64,000 nucleotides of DNA from Cognatundibacterium luofuense (GCF_018139685.1 NZ_JAGSPN010000002.1:248001-312000); one strand, 5' to 3'. Shown: positions 49,268-59,860, numbered from the stretch's first letter. Made by a program: numbers and translations. The notes: generated by a model not told the origin, from the sequence alone.

Positions 49268-49939
49268 ATGCAACACAAAGCTCCGCGTCGTACCAGGGAA
49301 CGAATCCTAGAGCTTTCCCTGCGTTTGTTTAATGAATTTGGTGAGCCTAACATCACAACTACCGTGATCGCGGAAGAGATGAACATCTCTCCGGGCAATC
49401 TTTATTATCATTTTCGCAACAAAGACGATATCGTCAATTCCCTGTTTTCTCAGTTCGAAACTGAGATCAATAAAAAGCTCGCGTTTCCCAGCGGACGCAA
49501 AGCCAATATTCAGGACGTCTGGACGTATCTGCATCTGACCTTTGAACTGGTCTGGCGCTATCGCTTTTTCTATCGTGATCTTAACGACCTGCTCTCACGT
49601 AACCGCAAGCTGGAACTGAATTTCAAAGAAATTCTGACCCACAAAATCCGCGTCGCCACAGAATTGTGTACTGGCTTACGCGCGGACGGCGAATTTGAAG
49701 CAACCGATATGGACATCGACGCACTGGCAACCAATATGGTCGTGGTTGCTACCTACTGGCTGTCGTATGAGTATGTGCGTAATCCGCGCAAATACACAGA
49801 GGCGCAGATCATGTCGGAATCCCTGGCACGTGGTTGCTATCAGGTCATCGTACTGATCAGTCCTTATCTGCGCGGACAAGCGAAAGAAGTGTTTGAACGT
49901 CTTTCTGCTGAATATCTGCGCAAAATGAAGCCGGAATGA
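49268..49939 (+). CDS. TetR-family transcriptional regulator
   Basis: A 223-residue one-component repressor-type protein. The N-terminal HTH (about 8-55) reads TRERILELSLRLFNEFGEPN then TTTVIAEEMNISPGNLYYHF, followed by RNKDDIV. The C-terminal ligand domain is helical, with aromatic-rich LTFELVWRYRFFYRDLNDLL. The effector is unknown. The stop overlaps the start of the LOG gene by ATGA, so the two are coupled. Confidence 0.87.
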   Translation: MQHKAPRRTRERILELSLRLFNEFGEPNITTTVIAEEMNISPGNLYYHFRNKDDIVNSLFSQFETEINKKLAFPSGRKANIQDVWTYLHLTFELVWRYRFFYRDLNDLLSRNRKLELNFKEILTHKIRVATELCTGLRADGEFEATDMDIDALATNMVVVATYWLSYEYVRNPRKYTEAQIMSESLARGCYQVIVLISPYLRGQAKEVFERLSAEYLRKMKPE

Positions 49940-50532
49940 AATCCGTTTGCGTTTATTGCGGCGCCCGCAACGGCAGCAATCCTTTACACCACAAGCAGGC
50001 GCAGGTACTCGCCGCCGCGATGGTGAACCGAAATACCTCACTGGTTTACGGCGGAGGCAATGTCGGCCTGATGGGTGTCATTGCCGATGAAATGATGCGC
50101 CTGGGTGGCACGGTGACCGGCGTCATTCCTGCATCGCTGGTTGCCCGTGAAGTCGGTCATCAGGGTCTCAGTCAACTGCATGTAGTCAGTACGATGCATG
50201 AACGTAAAGCACTGATGGCGGATTTGTCCGATGGCTTCATTGCGATGCCCGGTGGTTTTGGTACGCTGGATGAGTTATTTGAAATTCTGACCTGGGCGCA
50301 ACTCGGATTCCACAACAAACCTGTCGGCTTGTTGAATACCGCTGGATATTTTGATCATTTACTGCAATTTATTGATCATGCTGCTACCGAAGGTTTTATC
50401 GGCGATGAACATCGTCGTATGTTTTGCGTTGCAGATGATCCTGCTCTTTTATTGCAGCAAATGCTGGCAATGCAGTCCGCCTCACAGCTAACGCATTTTT
50501 CTGACACTCCGGACGCAGGCGATCTGCGCTGA
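49936..50532 (+). CDS. LOG-family protein (TIGR00730-type phosphoribohydrolase)
   Basis: A 198-residue Rossmann-fold enzyme of the LOG (Lonely guy) family, which in characterised members releases cytokinin bases or other nucleobases from nucleoside 5'-monophosphates. The signature PGGFGTLDELFE and the GGGNVGLMGVIADE loop are intact, and the N-terminus begins VCVYCGARNGSN. The physiological substrate in this organism is not known. It is translated with the TetR gene. Confidence 0.9.
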   Translation: MKSVCVYCGARNGSNPLHHKQAQVLAAAMVNRNTSLVYGGGNVGLMGVIADEMMRLGGTVTGVIPASLVAREVGHQGLSQLHVVSTMHERKALMADLSDGFIAMPGGFGTLDELFEILTWAQLGFHNKPVGLLNTAGYFDHLLQFIDHAATEGFIGDEHRRMFCVADDPALLLQQMLAMQSASQLTHFSDTPDAGDLR

Positions 50533-50619
50533 AGTTCTTTTAACCATCCTGCTTTTTTCTCTGCAACGCAGCAAAAGCGGAGTAAAATGCCGCAGTTTTC
50601 AATCTGACCTAGCCCTAAC

Positions 50620-50829
50620 ATGAAATTCTTACACCAAGTTTCCATGTACGAATCTGAAGCCACTTCGTTTCTGAAAGACCTGAAAAAGGCCAAACCACAT
50701 CTGGATCAGGAGCAAGTCGCAGGCCGTTCACTGCTGTGGGATAAGGCACCACTGGATCTGGACCAGCAAGAGCGTTTTGCCGAAGCGCGCATTGCACAGC
50801 AAGCCTACGTTTATCAGAACAAAGGCTGA
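50620..50829 (+). CDS. DUF3460 small protein
   Basis: A 69-residue protein matching DUF3460, a short betaproteobacterial family next to scpA. Conserved elements: MYESEATSFLKDLKKAKPHL and GRSLLWDKAPLDLDQQ, ending QQAYVYQ. No function is known. The start may be the second ATG (50644), since neither has a good ribosome site. It lies 32 bases before scpA, same strand. Confidence 0.78.
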   Translation: MKFLHQVSMYESEATSFLKDLKKAKPHLDQEQVAGRSLLWDKAPLDLDQQERFAEARIAQQAYVYQNKG

Positions 50830-50861
50830 TCGCTGCCTTCGGCATACACTGAGCACATCAA

Positions 50862-52576
<1,715 letters not shown>

Positions 52577-52579
52577 ACC

Positions 52580-53470
52580 ATGCTGCGCCGTCTGACTGCC
52601 TCACTGATTCCGCTGCTGCTGGCTGGCAGTGCTGCAGCCGCCATCCGTGTGACGGATGATGCGGGACAGGCAGTATTGATGGAAAAACCGGCGCAACGGA
52701 TCATCAGCCTTGCGCCGCATGTCACCGAATTATTATTCGAAGCAGGTGCAGGAAAACAAGTCATTGCTGTCAGTGATTACAGCGACTATCCTGCGGCCGC
52801 GAAACAACTCCCGTCAGTTGGTAATGTCTTTGCGCTTGATACGGAACGCTTGCTGGCAATGCGCCCGGATCTCGTTATTGTCTGGGGAACCGGTAAAGGT
52901 CATGCACTGGCAGATCAGTTACGTGCCAACAATATCCGCATCTTCGAAAGCGATCCGAAAAACTACGAACAGGTCGCCAGCAGTCTGGAACGGCTGGGTG
53001 AACTGACCGGTAATGCCGCCACCGGACAACAGGCCGCGAAACGTTTTCGTGATCGCCTGCAGCAATTGCAAAGCCGTTACCAGCTGAAAGCCGGTGAAGC
53101 TGTAGTGACGGTGTTTTATCAGGTCTGGCATCAGCCGCTGATGACACTCAGCGATCAGCATCTGGTATCGTCGGCAATTCGCTTGTGCGGCGGTAAAAAT
53201 CTGCTTGGCGCGCAGCAGGATATCAGTCCGAAAGTCGGAACCGAAGCGGTGATTGCCGCCAATCCGGATGCGATACTGACCGGCGGCGAATCCACGGCTC
53301 AGCTTGAGCAGTTCTGGCAGCATTATCAAACTATGTCTGCCGTAAAAAACCGCCAGTTTTATGCAATTAAAGGCGACTGGCTGAACCGCAACGGCCCGCG
53401 CGTACTGGACGGTACTGAAGCCCTGTGTCAGGTGCTGCAAAAAGTCCGCGCCCAGAAATCCCGCCGCTGA
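52580..53470 (+). CDS. Periplasmic cobalamin/siderophore-type binding protein (BtuF-like)
   Basis: A 296-residue ABC-type solute-binding protein with a signal peptide (about 1-20, ASLIPLLLAGSAAAA). The Fe/B12 periplasmic-binding fold is visible in RIISLAPHVTELLFEAGAGK, IAVSDYSDYPAAAKQLPSVG and the C-terminal lobe DAILTGGESTAQLE. The sequence is closest to BtuF. It begins 3 bases after panC, so it is read from the same transcript. No BtuC or BtuD gene is nearby. The substrate cannot be fixed from sequence alone. Confidence 0.82.
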   Translation: MLRRLTASLIPLLLAGSAAAAIRVTDDAGQAVLMEKPAQRIISLAPHVTELLFEAGAGKQVIAVSDYSDYPAAAKQLPSVGNVFALDTERLLAMRPDLVIVWGTGKGHALADQLRANNIRIFESDPKNYEQVASSLERLGELTGNAATGQQAAKRFRDRLQQLQSRYQLKAGEAVVTVFYQVWHQPLMTLSDQHLVSSAIRLCGGKNLLGAQQDISPKVGTEAVIAANPDAILTGGESTAQLEQFWQHYQTMSAVKNRQFYAIKGDWLNRNGPRVLDGTEALCQVLQKVRAQKSRR

Positions 53471-53776
53471 CATCACTTCTCCCTGCACTACCCGCCACAA
53501 CAGCATACGGCGCAAGGATCTGCATGCTTTCCCTTTGTAGCTGATCCGGCCATCGCCAACGCGAAATCCCGGAACTTGTTACACTGTGCAGTATCTATGC
53601 TTTTTCTGCAGTAAATTCATCCACACGGCACCCGCATCCCGCAAGGTTCAGCATACGCTGCGTTAAGTTTGATCTACCTGACAACTTTATCAGGCAGACA
53701 AGCTTACCATCGCCACTGACAATATCCTTCCGGCAATTCCCCGTGCACCTGCAGTCTTTTTCTGATCGGATTTTTC
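53471..53776. other. Intergenic region before rarD
   Basis: About 300 bases without a gene. A small CCTGA/TCAGG inverted repeat lies near 53680-53697. I looked for a cobalamin riboswitch and found no B12-box sequence. Nothing else is supported. Confidence 0.55.
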
Positions 53777-54667
53777 ATGCGTCGTAACGGTACTTTACTG
53801 GCAGGCTCTGCTTACACTATCTGGGGTTTGTTCCCTTTGTATTTCAAAGCACTGCACAGCGTGCCTTCGCTGGAAATTTTGCTGAACCGCATGGTCTGGT
53901 CGCTATTGTTTCTGATTGGTATTCTGACCTGGAAAAAACACTGGGGCTGGATTTCGCAAGCAATACGTAACCCGAAACTGGTGATGAGTTTTGCACTCAG
54001 CGCTACCCTGCTGTCGGCGAACTGGCTGGTATATATCTGGGCGGTGAATGAGGGCCGGGTCATTGACGCCAGCCTCGGTTATTTCATCACACCGCTGGTG
54101 AATATTCTGCTTGGTGCAGTTGCGCTGCGCGAGCGTATGCGCACGATGCAGTGGGTCGCCGTCAGCTTTGCGGCTGCCGGTGTGATGTGGCTGACCTGGC
54201 TGACCGGCAGTCTGCCGTGGATTGGCCTGACGCTGGCACTGACCTTCGGCACCTATGGTTTGTTACGCAAAACCTCATCGCTGGGTGCGCTGGAAGGCTT
54301 GTCGCTGGAGACTGCGCTGCTGTTTCCCTTCGCCAGTGGCTATCTTTTCTGGCTGGCGATGCAGGGGCACAATGCATGGTTCACGCAGGATAGTCATGTC
54401 GTGACGATGCTGTTGCTGACCGGCCCGGTAACCGCCATACCGCTGCTGCTGTTTGCCGCAGGCGCACGCAAAATCCCGATGACCACACTGGGCATCCTGC
54501 AATACATTTCGCCTATGGTGCAATTTCTGATGGGCATCTGGTTGTTCCACGAGCCGTTTAATGCACAAAAACTCGGTGGTTTTGCGCTGATCTGGCTGGC
54601 ACTGATCCTGTATTCGGCAGAAGGCCTCTGGATGAATTTCCGCCAGTCTGCCAACAAAACTGCCTGA
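53777..54667 (+). CDS. rarD: EamA-family transporter RarD
   Basis: A 296-residue inner membrane protein with ten predicted helices made of two EamA repeats. Family landmarks are GSAYTIWGLFPLYFKALHSV at the N-terminus, LNRMVWSLLFLIGILTWKKH, the loop NWLVYIWAVNEGRVIDASLG and, in repeat two, QYISPMVQFLMGIWLFHEPF. RarD proteins are drug/metabolite-type exporters with unclear substrate. It is separated from the riboswitch region by about 60 bases and may or may not be linked to it. Confidence 0.92.
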   Translation: MRRNGTLLAGSAYTIWGLFPLYFKALHSVPSLEILLNRMVWSLLFLIGILTWKKHWGWISQAIRNPKLVMSFALSATLLSANWLVYIWAVNEGRVIDASLGYFITPLVNILLGAVALRERMRTMQWVAVSFAAAGVMWLTWLTGSLPWIGLTLALTFGTYGLLRKTSSLGALEGLSLETALLFPFASGYLFWLAMQGHNAWFTQDSHVVTMLLLTGPVTAIPLLLFAAGARKIPMTTLGILQYISPMVQFLMGIWLFHEPFNAQKLGGFALIWLALILYSAEGLWMNFRQSANKTA

Positions 54668-54725
54668 AAACCCACGGGCATTATGCAGCTGTCAACGCAA
54701 TGCTGCTGAAATCCGTGTAAAATCC

Positions 54726-54814
54726 GCTGCACGCTAGGGGTCCCGGCTATTACGCCGGGTGAGAGAGTCCCTTATACCTGATCTGGATCATGCCAGCGTA
54801 GGAAAGCGCACAGC
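54726..54814 (+). promoter_or_regulatory. TPP (thiamin pyrophosphate) riboswitch
   Basis: A clear THI element: AGGGG after P1, the GTGAGA loop, ACCTGAT, CTGGAT, and ATGCCAGCGTAGGAAAG. P1 extends as GCTG-CA-CGCT (54726-54735) with AGCG-CA-CAGC (54805-54814). Downstream, the P1 3' strand AGCGC (54805-54809) is complementary to GCGCT (54843-54847), which overlaps CTCTC (54846-54850). CTCTC pairs with the ribosome site GAGAG (54868-54872). This layout gives a translational off-switch when TPP stabilises P1. The controlled gene is the TonB receptor. Confidence 0.93.
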
Positions 54815-54878
54815 GAACAAAGTCCCTTCTTTCTTGCTTCCGGCGCTCTCTGGCATATCTGTTTAACGAGAGTACCGA

Positions 54879-56996
54879 ATGTCTGCCACTTCTTTTCCTT
54901 GTTCTAAACGCCCTGTCGTTCTCGCGCTGTCTCTGGCATTTGTGATGCCGCTGGCAATGGCGGAAGATGCCTCTGAAACTGCACAGTCTGTTGTCATCAA
55001 AAGCCGTAAGGCTGACAAACTTGCAGAGCCAAGCCGCAGCGCCGGCAAGATTGATACACCGCTGCAGGATATCCCGTTTTCGGTGAATCGCTTTGATGCC
55101 CGCCAGTTGCAGGATCTCGGCGCACGCATGACCACCGATGTCAGCCACTTCGATGCCAGCGTCAGCGATGCCTACAATGCCGTGGGTTACGCAGAACAGT
55201 TTTCGATTCGCGGTTTCGCGCTGGACAATAACAGCAGCTATCGCAAAGATGGCTTCACCATTCCGGCCGATGCATCGATTCCGCTGGAAAATAAAGAAGC
55301 TGTGGAAATTTTAAAAGGCGTTGCTGGCTTCCAGTCCGGCATGACCACGCCGGGCGGCTATATCAACTATGTCGTCAAGCGTCCGCTGACCAGCCCGCTG
55401 CGCACCCTGAATCTGGAATTGTCAGAACGTGGTACCCGCTATGCTGCGGTGGATGTTTCTGAACAGTTAGCCGGTACGCCGGTTGCCATTCGCCTTAATG
55501 CAGCAGCAGAACAAATGCGTTCCGTGATTCGCGGTGCAAACGGAAACCGTGAATTTTTCTCGGCTGCGGTGGATCTGAAAACCGGCAGCAATGGTTTGTT
55601 GCGCGCTGACTTTGACTACCAGCACAAATCCCAGCTGACTGCGCCGGGCTTCCAGTTATGGAATGGTACGGACCTGCCACGCGGCATCAGCGCCGATATG
55701 ATGCTGAATGTACAGCCGTGGGCAAAACCGGTGGATACCAAATCCATGAATCTGGGTCTGCAGTATCAGTACAGCCTGAACAGCGACTGGCAATTCCGTA
55801 CCGGTGCGAATCTGCACCGTTTCCAGCGCGACGATTACACTGCATTCCCGTGGGGCTGCACCTCCGGCAACCTGTTCCCAGGTTATTGCGCTAACGGTGA
55901 CTTCGACATGTACGATTACCGCAGCCTGAACGAAGCGAAATATCTGGTGGCCACCGATACCGGCCTGCAAGGCAAATGGGTCGCAGCTGGCATGCAGCAC
56001 GAAACCGCCGTTGGTGTTGAAACCAGCCGCCGTCGCGATTATTTCGGCGATTATGTGTATGACTTCGCCGGTGTCAGCAATGTCTTCAATCCGGTGGCTG
56101 TGCCGCCAAGCAGCAAGCAGCCCGGTCCGGTTTCGCTGCGCCGTATGGATAAAGAAACCGCGCTGTATCTGCAAGATATCATCAGTCTGAATACAGAATG
56201 GAAACTGCACCTGAATACCCGCCGTGTGCAGCTGGACCGCGTTCAGCTGGATAATCCCGGCTACAACCAGCAACACTGGGTTTCCGGTGCGGCGCTGGTG
56301 TACAAACCAGTCGCCAGCCTGACGACGTATCTGAGCCAGTCTCAGGGCCTGGAATACGGCGGCATCGCGCCGGTTGGCACCAACAATCCGAATCAGATGC
56401 TGAATCCGCTGCGCTCGCGTCAGACCGAAGCAGGCATTAAGTACAGCGGTGACAACCAGCTGCAACTGAGTGCCGCTGTTTTCCAGATCACCAAGCCGCT
56501 GGAACTGATTAACGCAGCCAATTACTACGTGCAAACCGGCGAAGCCCGCCACCGCGGTATCGAACTGAATGCACAGGGCAATCTGCTGAAAGACCTGAAA
56601 GTGCTGGCCAGCTTCACTGCGATCGATGCAGTACAGCAGGATACCGGCAGCGCTGCTTACGATGGCAAGCAAGTGCTGAATGTACCCGGCCGCAAAGCCA
56701 GCGTCACACTGGATTACAGCTTGCCGGTGGCTGGCCTCAGCGTACAAGGCGGCTGGCAGTATGCAAGCGAGAAAGCCTTCTCGCCGGATAACCGCATCAT
56801 GGTACCGGACTATTACGTGCTGAATGCCGGTGCGCGTTACCAGACCCGCATCAGTGGCGTACCGACCACGTTCCGTGCGCAGATCGACAACCTGACCGAC
56901 CGCTTCTACTGGCGCGATGTCACCCAGTCGCTCGGCGGCTACCTGTTCCCGGGCGCACCGCGCACTGTCCGCTTGTCCGCTCAGCTGGCGTTCTGA
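54879..56996 (+). CDS. TonB-dependent outer membrane receptor, likely thiamin-related
   Basis: A 705-residue outer membrane transporter. It has a signal peptide (about 1-28), then a plug domain (about 40-160: DIPFSVNRFDARQLQDLGAR; FSIRGFALDNNSSYRKDGFT), then a 22-strand barrel ending in aromatic LSAQLAF. A TonB box cannot be pinned with certainty near VVIKSRK. Similarity in the plug is to siderophore receptors, but the TPP riboswitch directly upstream implies the substrate is thiamin, a phosphate ester or a precursor. No thi gene lies nearby, so the inner membrane partner is elsewhere. Confidence 0.9.
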   Translation: MSATSFPCSKRPVVLALSLAFVMPLAMAEDASETAQSVVIKSRKADKLAEPSRSAGKIDTPLQDIPFSVNRFDARQLQDLGARMTTDVSHFDASVSDAYNAVGYAEQFSIRGFALDNNSSYRKDGFTIPADASIPLENKEAVEILKGVAGFQSGMTTPGGYINYVVKRPLTSPLRTLNLELSERGTRYAAVDVSEQLAGTPVAIRLNAAAEQMRSVIRGANGNREFFSAAVDLKTGSNGLLRADFDYQHKSQLTAPGFQLWNGTDLPRGISADMMLNVQPWAKPVDTKSMNLGLQYQYSLNSDWQFRTGANLHRFQRDDYTAFPWGCTSGNLFPGYCANGDFDMYDYRSLNEAKYLVATDTGLQGKWVAAGMQHETAVGVETSRRRDYFGDYVYDFAGVSNVFNPVAVPPSSKQPGPVSLRRMDKETALYLQDIISLNTEWKLHLNTRRVQLDRVQLDNPGYNQQHWVSGAALVYKPVASLTTYLSQSQGLEYGGIAPVGTNNPNQMLNPLRSRQTEAGIKYSGDNQLQLSAAVFQITKPLELINAANYYVQTGEARHRGIELNAQGNLLKDLKVLASFTAIDAVQQDTGSAAYDGKQVLNVPGRKASVTLDYSLPVAGLSVQGGWQYASEKAFSPDNRIMVPDYYVLNAGARYQTRISGVPTTFRAQIDNLTDRFYWRDVTQSLGGYLFPGAPRTVRLSAQLAF

Positions 56997-57173
56997 TCAC
57001 CAGCACCGTTACGCAACAGCGTACAGCCTGCCCCGCTCCGCACTGGCTACCGTTCAGTGCAGACAGCGCGGCAGGCTGTTTTATTTCCGGCGTCTCCGGA
57101 CGCAGATAACCTATTCCACCGCCTTCAGAAGCCATCACGCGCCAGCAATCAAACCGTCCCGGCTCTCTGCTAC

Positions 57174-57275
57174 TGTGCAGAACTCCGCATTTGCACTTTC
57201 CGGACAGCCAGACTTTCTGCCGACGACCGCCGGATCGCCATGCAGAAATCCGCATTTGGGGTGTTTTCGGGCTGT
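57174..57275 (+). repeat. Interspersed hairpin repeat, copy 4
   Basis: Clean direct repeats TGTGCAGAACTCCGCATTT (57174) and CATGCAGAAATCCGCATTT (57239) flank the core. The core GACTTTCTGC pairs with GCAGAAATC, with one C bulged. It is 3' of the TonB receptor gene, same orientation, and best preserved at the direct repeats. Confidence 0.85.
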
Positions 57276-57324
57276 TTCAGCACTTTTCCGGCGCTGGCGT
57301 AGCATGTGTAACAGCACAAACAAA

Positions 57325-57348
57325 AAAGGCAGCCCGCAGGCTGCCTTT
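57325..57348 (-). terminator. Terminator after ppx
   Basis: AAAGGCAGCC and GGCTGCCTTT form a perfect 10-bp stem with CGCA loop. The minus strand ends in TTTTTTG. Confidence 0.85.
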
Positions 57349-57402
57349 CATTTATCAGATCGCTGACTCGTTTTATGCAAACCGGTCAGCAGACCGGGAT
57401 CT

Positions 57403-58860
57403 TCAGACGTCGGTACGTACCAGCACTTCCGTGCCGACTTCGCGCCAGAACTCAGTTTCTTTTTGCAGCCAGTAAGACATGGTCGGATGCTCAGTCATCC
57501 ATTTGCGCTGCAATTCCAGCTCAATATTTTTCTTCATACGCACGCGCAGATCTTCGTATTCGATATCAGCGCGGGAATGCATCAGCATCACGGATAAACG
57601 CAATGCCAGTACCGCTTTCGCAAAATCCGGATCATTCAGGCCTTCTGCGATTTTCCGCAGATTGCCTTTCTGACTCAGAATCAGCTTGCTCATGATGCGC
57701 TGTTCGCGACTGGTAAAACCGGCCAGATCCGCATTTTCCACCATGTAAGCACCGTGTTTGTGGTACCCGGTGTGCGACACAACCATGCCGGACTCATGCA
57801 GCAATGCGCTCCAGTACAGCAAACGATTGTATTGCTCGGAAGCAGGACGCAATTGCTGATACAGCAGCTTCACCAGATCCGCCACGCGGTTGGCACGTGC
57901 CATATCCGAGTGAAATAACTGGGCAAATTTCTGCACCGACACTTCACGACGATCCCGCTTGGTGGCGCGCAGATACAAATCCCAGATCACACCGATACGC
58001 AGACCGGCTTCAATCGGATTCAGTACCTCGATTTTGAACTCGGTCATCAGACCGATCAGAATCGCCAGCCCGCCAACCACCATCGGCACGCGCTCCGGCT
58101 TCACGCCATTCAGTGCCAGCTGATCCATAGAACCGGCCGCCACACAGCGTTCAATCAGCGCATACAGATTCGGCAGCGTCACGCGACCATCACCGATGCC
58201 GTTCTTTTCTATCGCTTCCGCAATCGCACGCATGGTGCCGGAAGAGCCGTAAGCCTTGCGCCAGTGCTGCGGCGCGTAAACCGAGGACATGTCTTCAAAC
58301 ACGGAGCGTGCGGTCAGAATCGCGGCGTCAAAGGCTTCTGCCGTAATCCGCCCTTCAGGGAAAAAATTGATCGCGTGAGGAACCGTGCCAATGCTGAACG
58401 ATTCCACATTCAGAATTTCATGGCCGCGCCCGAGTATCACTTCGGTAGAGCCCCCACCAATGTCCATCACCAGACGGCGTTCGCCCGGCACCGGTACGGT
58501 ATTACAAACGCCCAGATAAATCAGACGGCCTTCCTCTTCGCCGGAAATCACTTCAATCGGATGGCCGATTGCAGCTTCCGCACCGGGTAGCCAGTCTGCT
58601 ACATTTTTCGCGATACGCACCGTATTTGTGGCCACCACACGCACCGATTCCACAGGATATGCTGCCAGCACTTCGGCAAAGCGCGCCAGACAGGCTGTCG
58701 CCCGCTGCATCGCTTCTTCGGTCAGGTTACCGTCTTTATCCAGCCCCGCCGCCAGCCGTATCGGCTCACGCGCGGTTTTCAGGATACGGATCGCACTGCC
58801 TTCATGCCGGGCAATATGCATACGAAAACTGTTCGAACCAAGGTCGACAGCAGCAAACAT
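57403..58860 (-). CDS. ppx: Exopolyphosphatase, Ppx/GppA family
   Basis: Cleaves terminal phosphate from polyphosphate, or the gamma-phosphate of pppGpp in the GppA branch. The 485 residues have the two actin-like ATPase lobes: AAVDLGSNSFRMHIARHEGS (phosphate loop 1) and VMDIGGGSTEVILG (loop 2), followed by the HD-like C-terminal domain (about 320-485, LLYWSALLHESGMVVSHTGY). ATG 58860 has AAGGA upstream. The start 13 codons earlier has none. Ppx versus GppA cannot be separated by eye. Confidence 0.9.
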   Translation of the reverse strand: MFAAVDLGSNSFRMHIARHEGSAIRILKTAREPIRLAAGLDKDGNLTEEAMQRATACLARFAEVLAAYPVESVRVVATNTVRIAKNVADWLPGAEAAIGHPIEVISGEEEGRLIYLGVCNTVPVPGERRLVMDIGGGSTEVILGRGHEILNVESFSIGTVPHAINFFPEGRITAEAFDAAILTARSVFEDMSSVYAPQHWRKAYGSSGTMRAIAEAIEKNGIGDGRVTLPNLYALIERCVAAGSMDQLALNGVKPERVPMVVGGLAILIGLMTEFKIEVLNPIEAGLRIGVIWDLYLRATKRDRREVSVQKFAQLFHSDMARANRVADLVKLLYQQLRPASEQYNRLLYWSALLHESGMVVSHTGYHKHGAYMVENADLAGFTSREQRIMSKLILSQKGNLRKIAEGLNDPDFAKAVLALRLSVMLMHSRADIEYEDLRVRMKKNIELELQRKWMTEHPTMSYWLQKETEFWREVGTEVLVRTDV

Positions 58861-58957
58861 AATTTTTCCTTCTCGTCTGTGGTGCGATACTTTATTCAAT
58901 CACAAAGGGCGGAAATGATACTAATCATTTTTTGTGACTCAACAGTGACGTGGCTGA

Positions 58958-59860
58958 TCAGCTTGTTGCTTCTGTGTCCTGTGCGACAAAAAAGCGTGGT
59001 TGCAGTGACTGCAAGCCGGTATTTTCCAGAATGTCATGCAGTCTGGCAGCAGCACGCTTCTGTGGCTGGCCTTTGTATTCCGCAATGATCAGTTCATTCT
59101 TCATCGAATGCTCCCAGCCCACCAGTTCAGTGACTGTGACCTGATAGCCGTGCGCTTCCAGTTGCAGACAACGCAGTACGTTGGTGATCTGGCTGCCGAA
59201 TTCGCGGGTATGAATAGGATGACGCCACAGTTCCGACAAAGGATTCGATTTCACTGCCTGCGATTTTGTGCGACGCAGTTCTGCCGCCACTTCTGCCTGA
59301 CAACAAGGTACCAGCACCATGTAGCGGGCTTTTTTACGTAGCGCAAACTCAATTGCATCATCGGTTGCGGTATCACAGGCATGCAGCGCGGTGACGATAT
59401 CTACGGTTTCCGGCAATTTGTCAGAGGTCACCGAATCTGCGACTGATAAATGCAGAAATTCCATGCCGGGAAAACCAAGACGCTGTGCCAGCTCGGTGGA
59501 TTTCTGCACCAGTTCTGCACGGGTTTCGATGCCGTAAATACGGGAATCTTTCAGCGCGGGCTGATTTTTGAAAAACAGGTCATACAGAATGAAACCAAGA
59601 TAGGATTTACCGGCACCGTGATCCACCAGCGATACGGCACGGTCGCCTGCACTCAGATTGTTCAGCAATGGCTCGATAAATTGATATAAGTGATAAACCT
59701 GCTTCAGTTTGCGGCGACTGTCCTGATTCAGTTTGCCGTCACGGGTCAGGATATGCAGTTCTTTCAGCAATTCTTCTGACTGCCCCTCACGGATTTCATG
59801 TTTTTGTGCCGGCGGGCTGGTGTCGGCCTTCACTGCACTGGCTTTATTTTTTTTGCTCAT
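58958..59860 (-). CDS. SAM-dependent methyltransferase of the METTL25-like type
   Basis: A 300-residue class I-like methyltransferase with a Lys-rich N-terminus. The SAM-binding glycine-rich loop is VSLVDHGAGKSYLGFILYDL, with IYGIETRAELVQKSTELAQR as the acidic loop. VTALHACDTATDDAIEFALR then RYMVLVPCCQAEVAAELRR is characteristic of the Methyltransf_32 group (METTL25-like), whose substrates in bacteria are unknown. It lies 97 bases before ppx on the same strand. Confidence 0.75.
   Translation of the reverse strand: MSKKNKASAVKADTSPPAQKHEIREGQSEELLKELHILTRDGKLNQDSRRKLKQVYHLYQFIEPLLNNLSAGDRAVSLVDHGAGKSYLGFILYDLFFKNQPALKDSRIYGIETRAELVQKSTELAQRLGFPGMEFLHLSVADSVTSDKLPETVDIVTALHACDTATDDAIEFALRKKARYMVLVPCCQAEVAAELRRTKSQAVKSNPLSELWRHPIHTREFGSQITNVLRCLQLEAHGYQVTVTELVGWEHSMKNELIIAEYKGQPQKRAAARLHDILENTGLQSLQPRFFVAQDTEATS

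Larger units (their letters stand above)
56997..57402. other. Intergenic region between TonB receptor and ppx
   Basis: About 400 bases between convergent genes. It contains a copy of the interspersed repeat (57174-57275) and a bidirectional terminator (57325-57348). No gene is supported. Confidence 0.65.

Noticed and set aside
53471-53776. Cobalamin riboswitch near the BtuF-like gene
   Set aside because: No B12-box or matching conserved loops were found, and the gene follows panC by 3 bases with no room for a leader.
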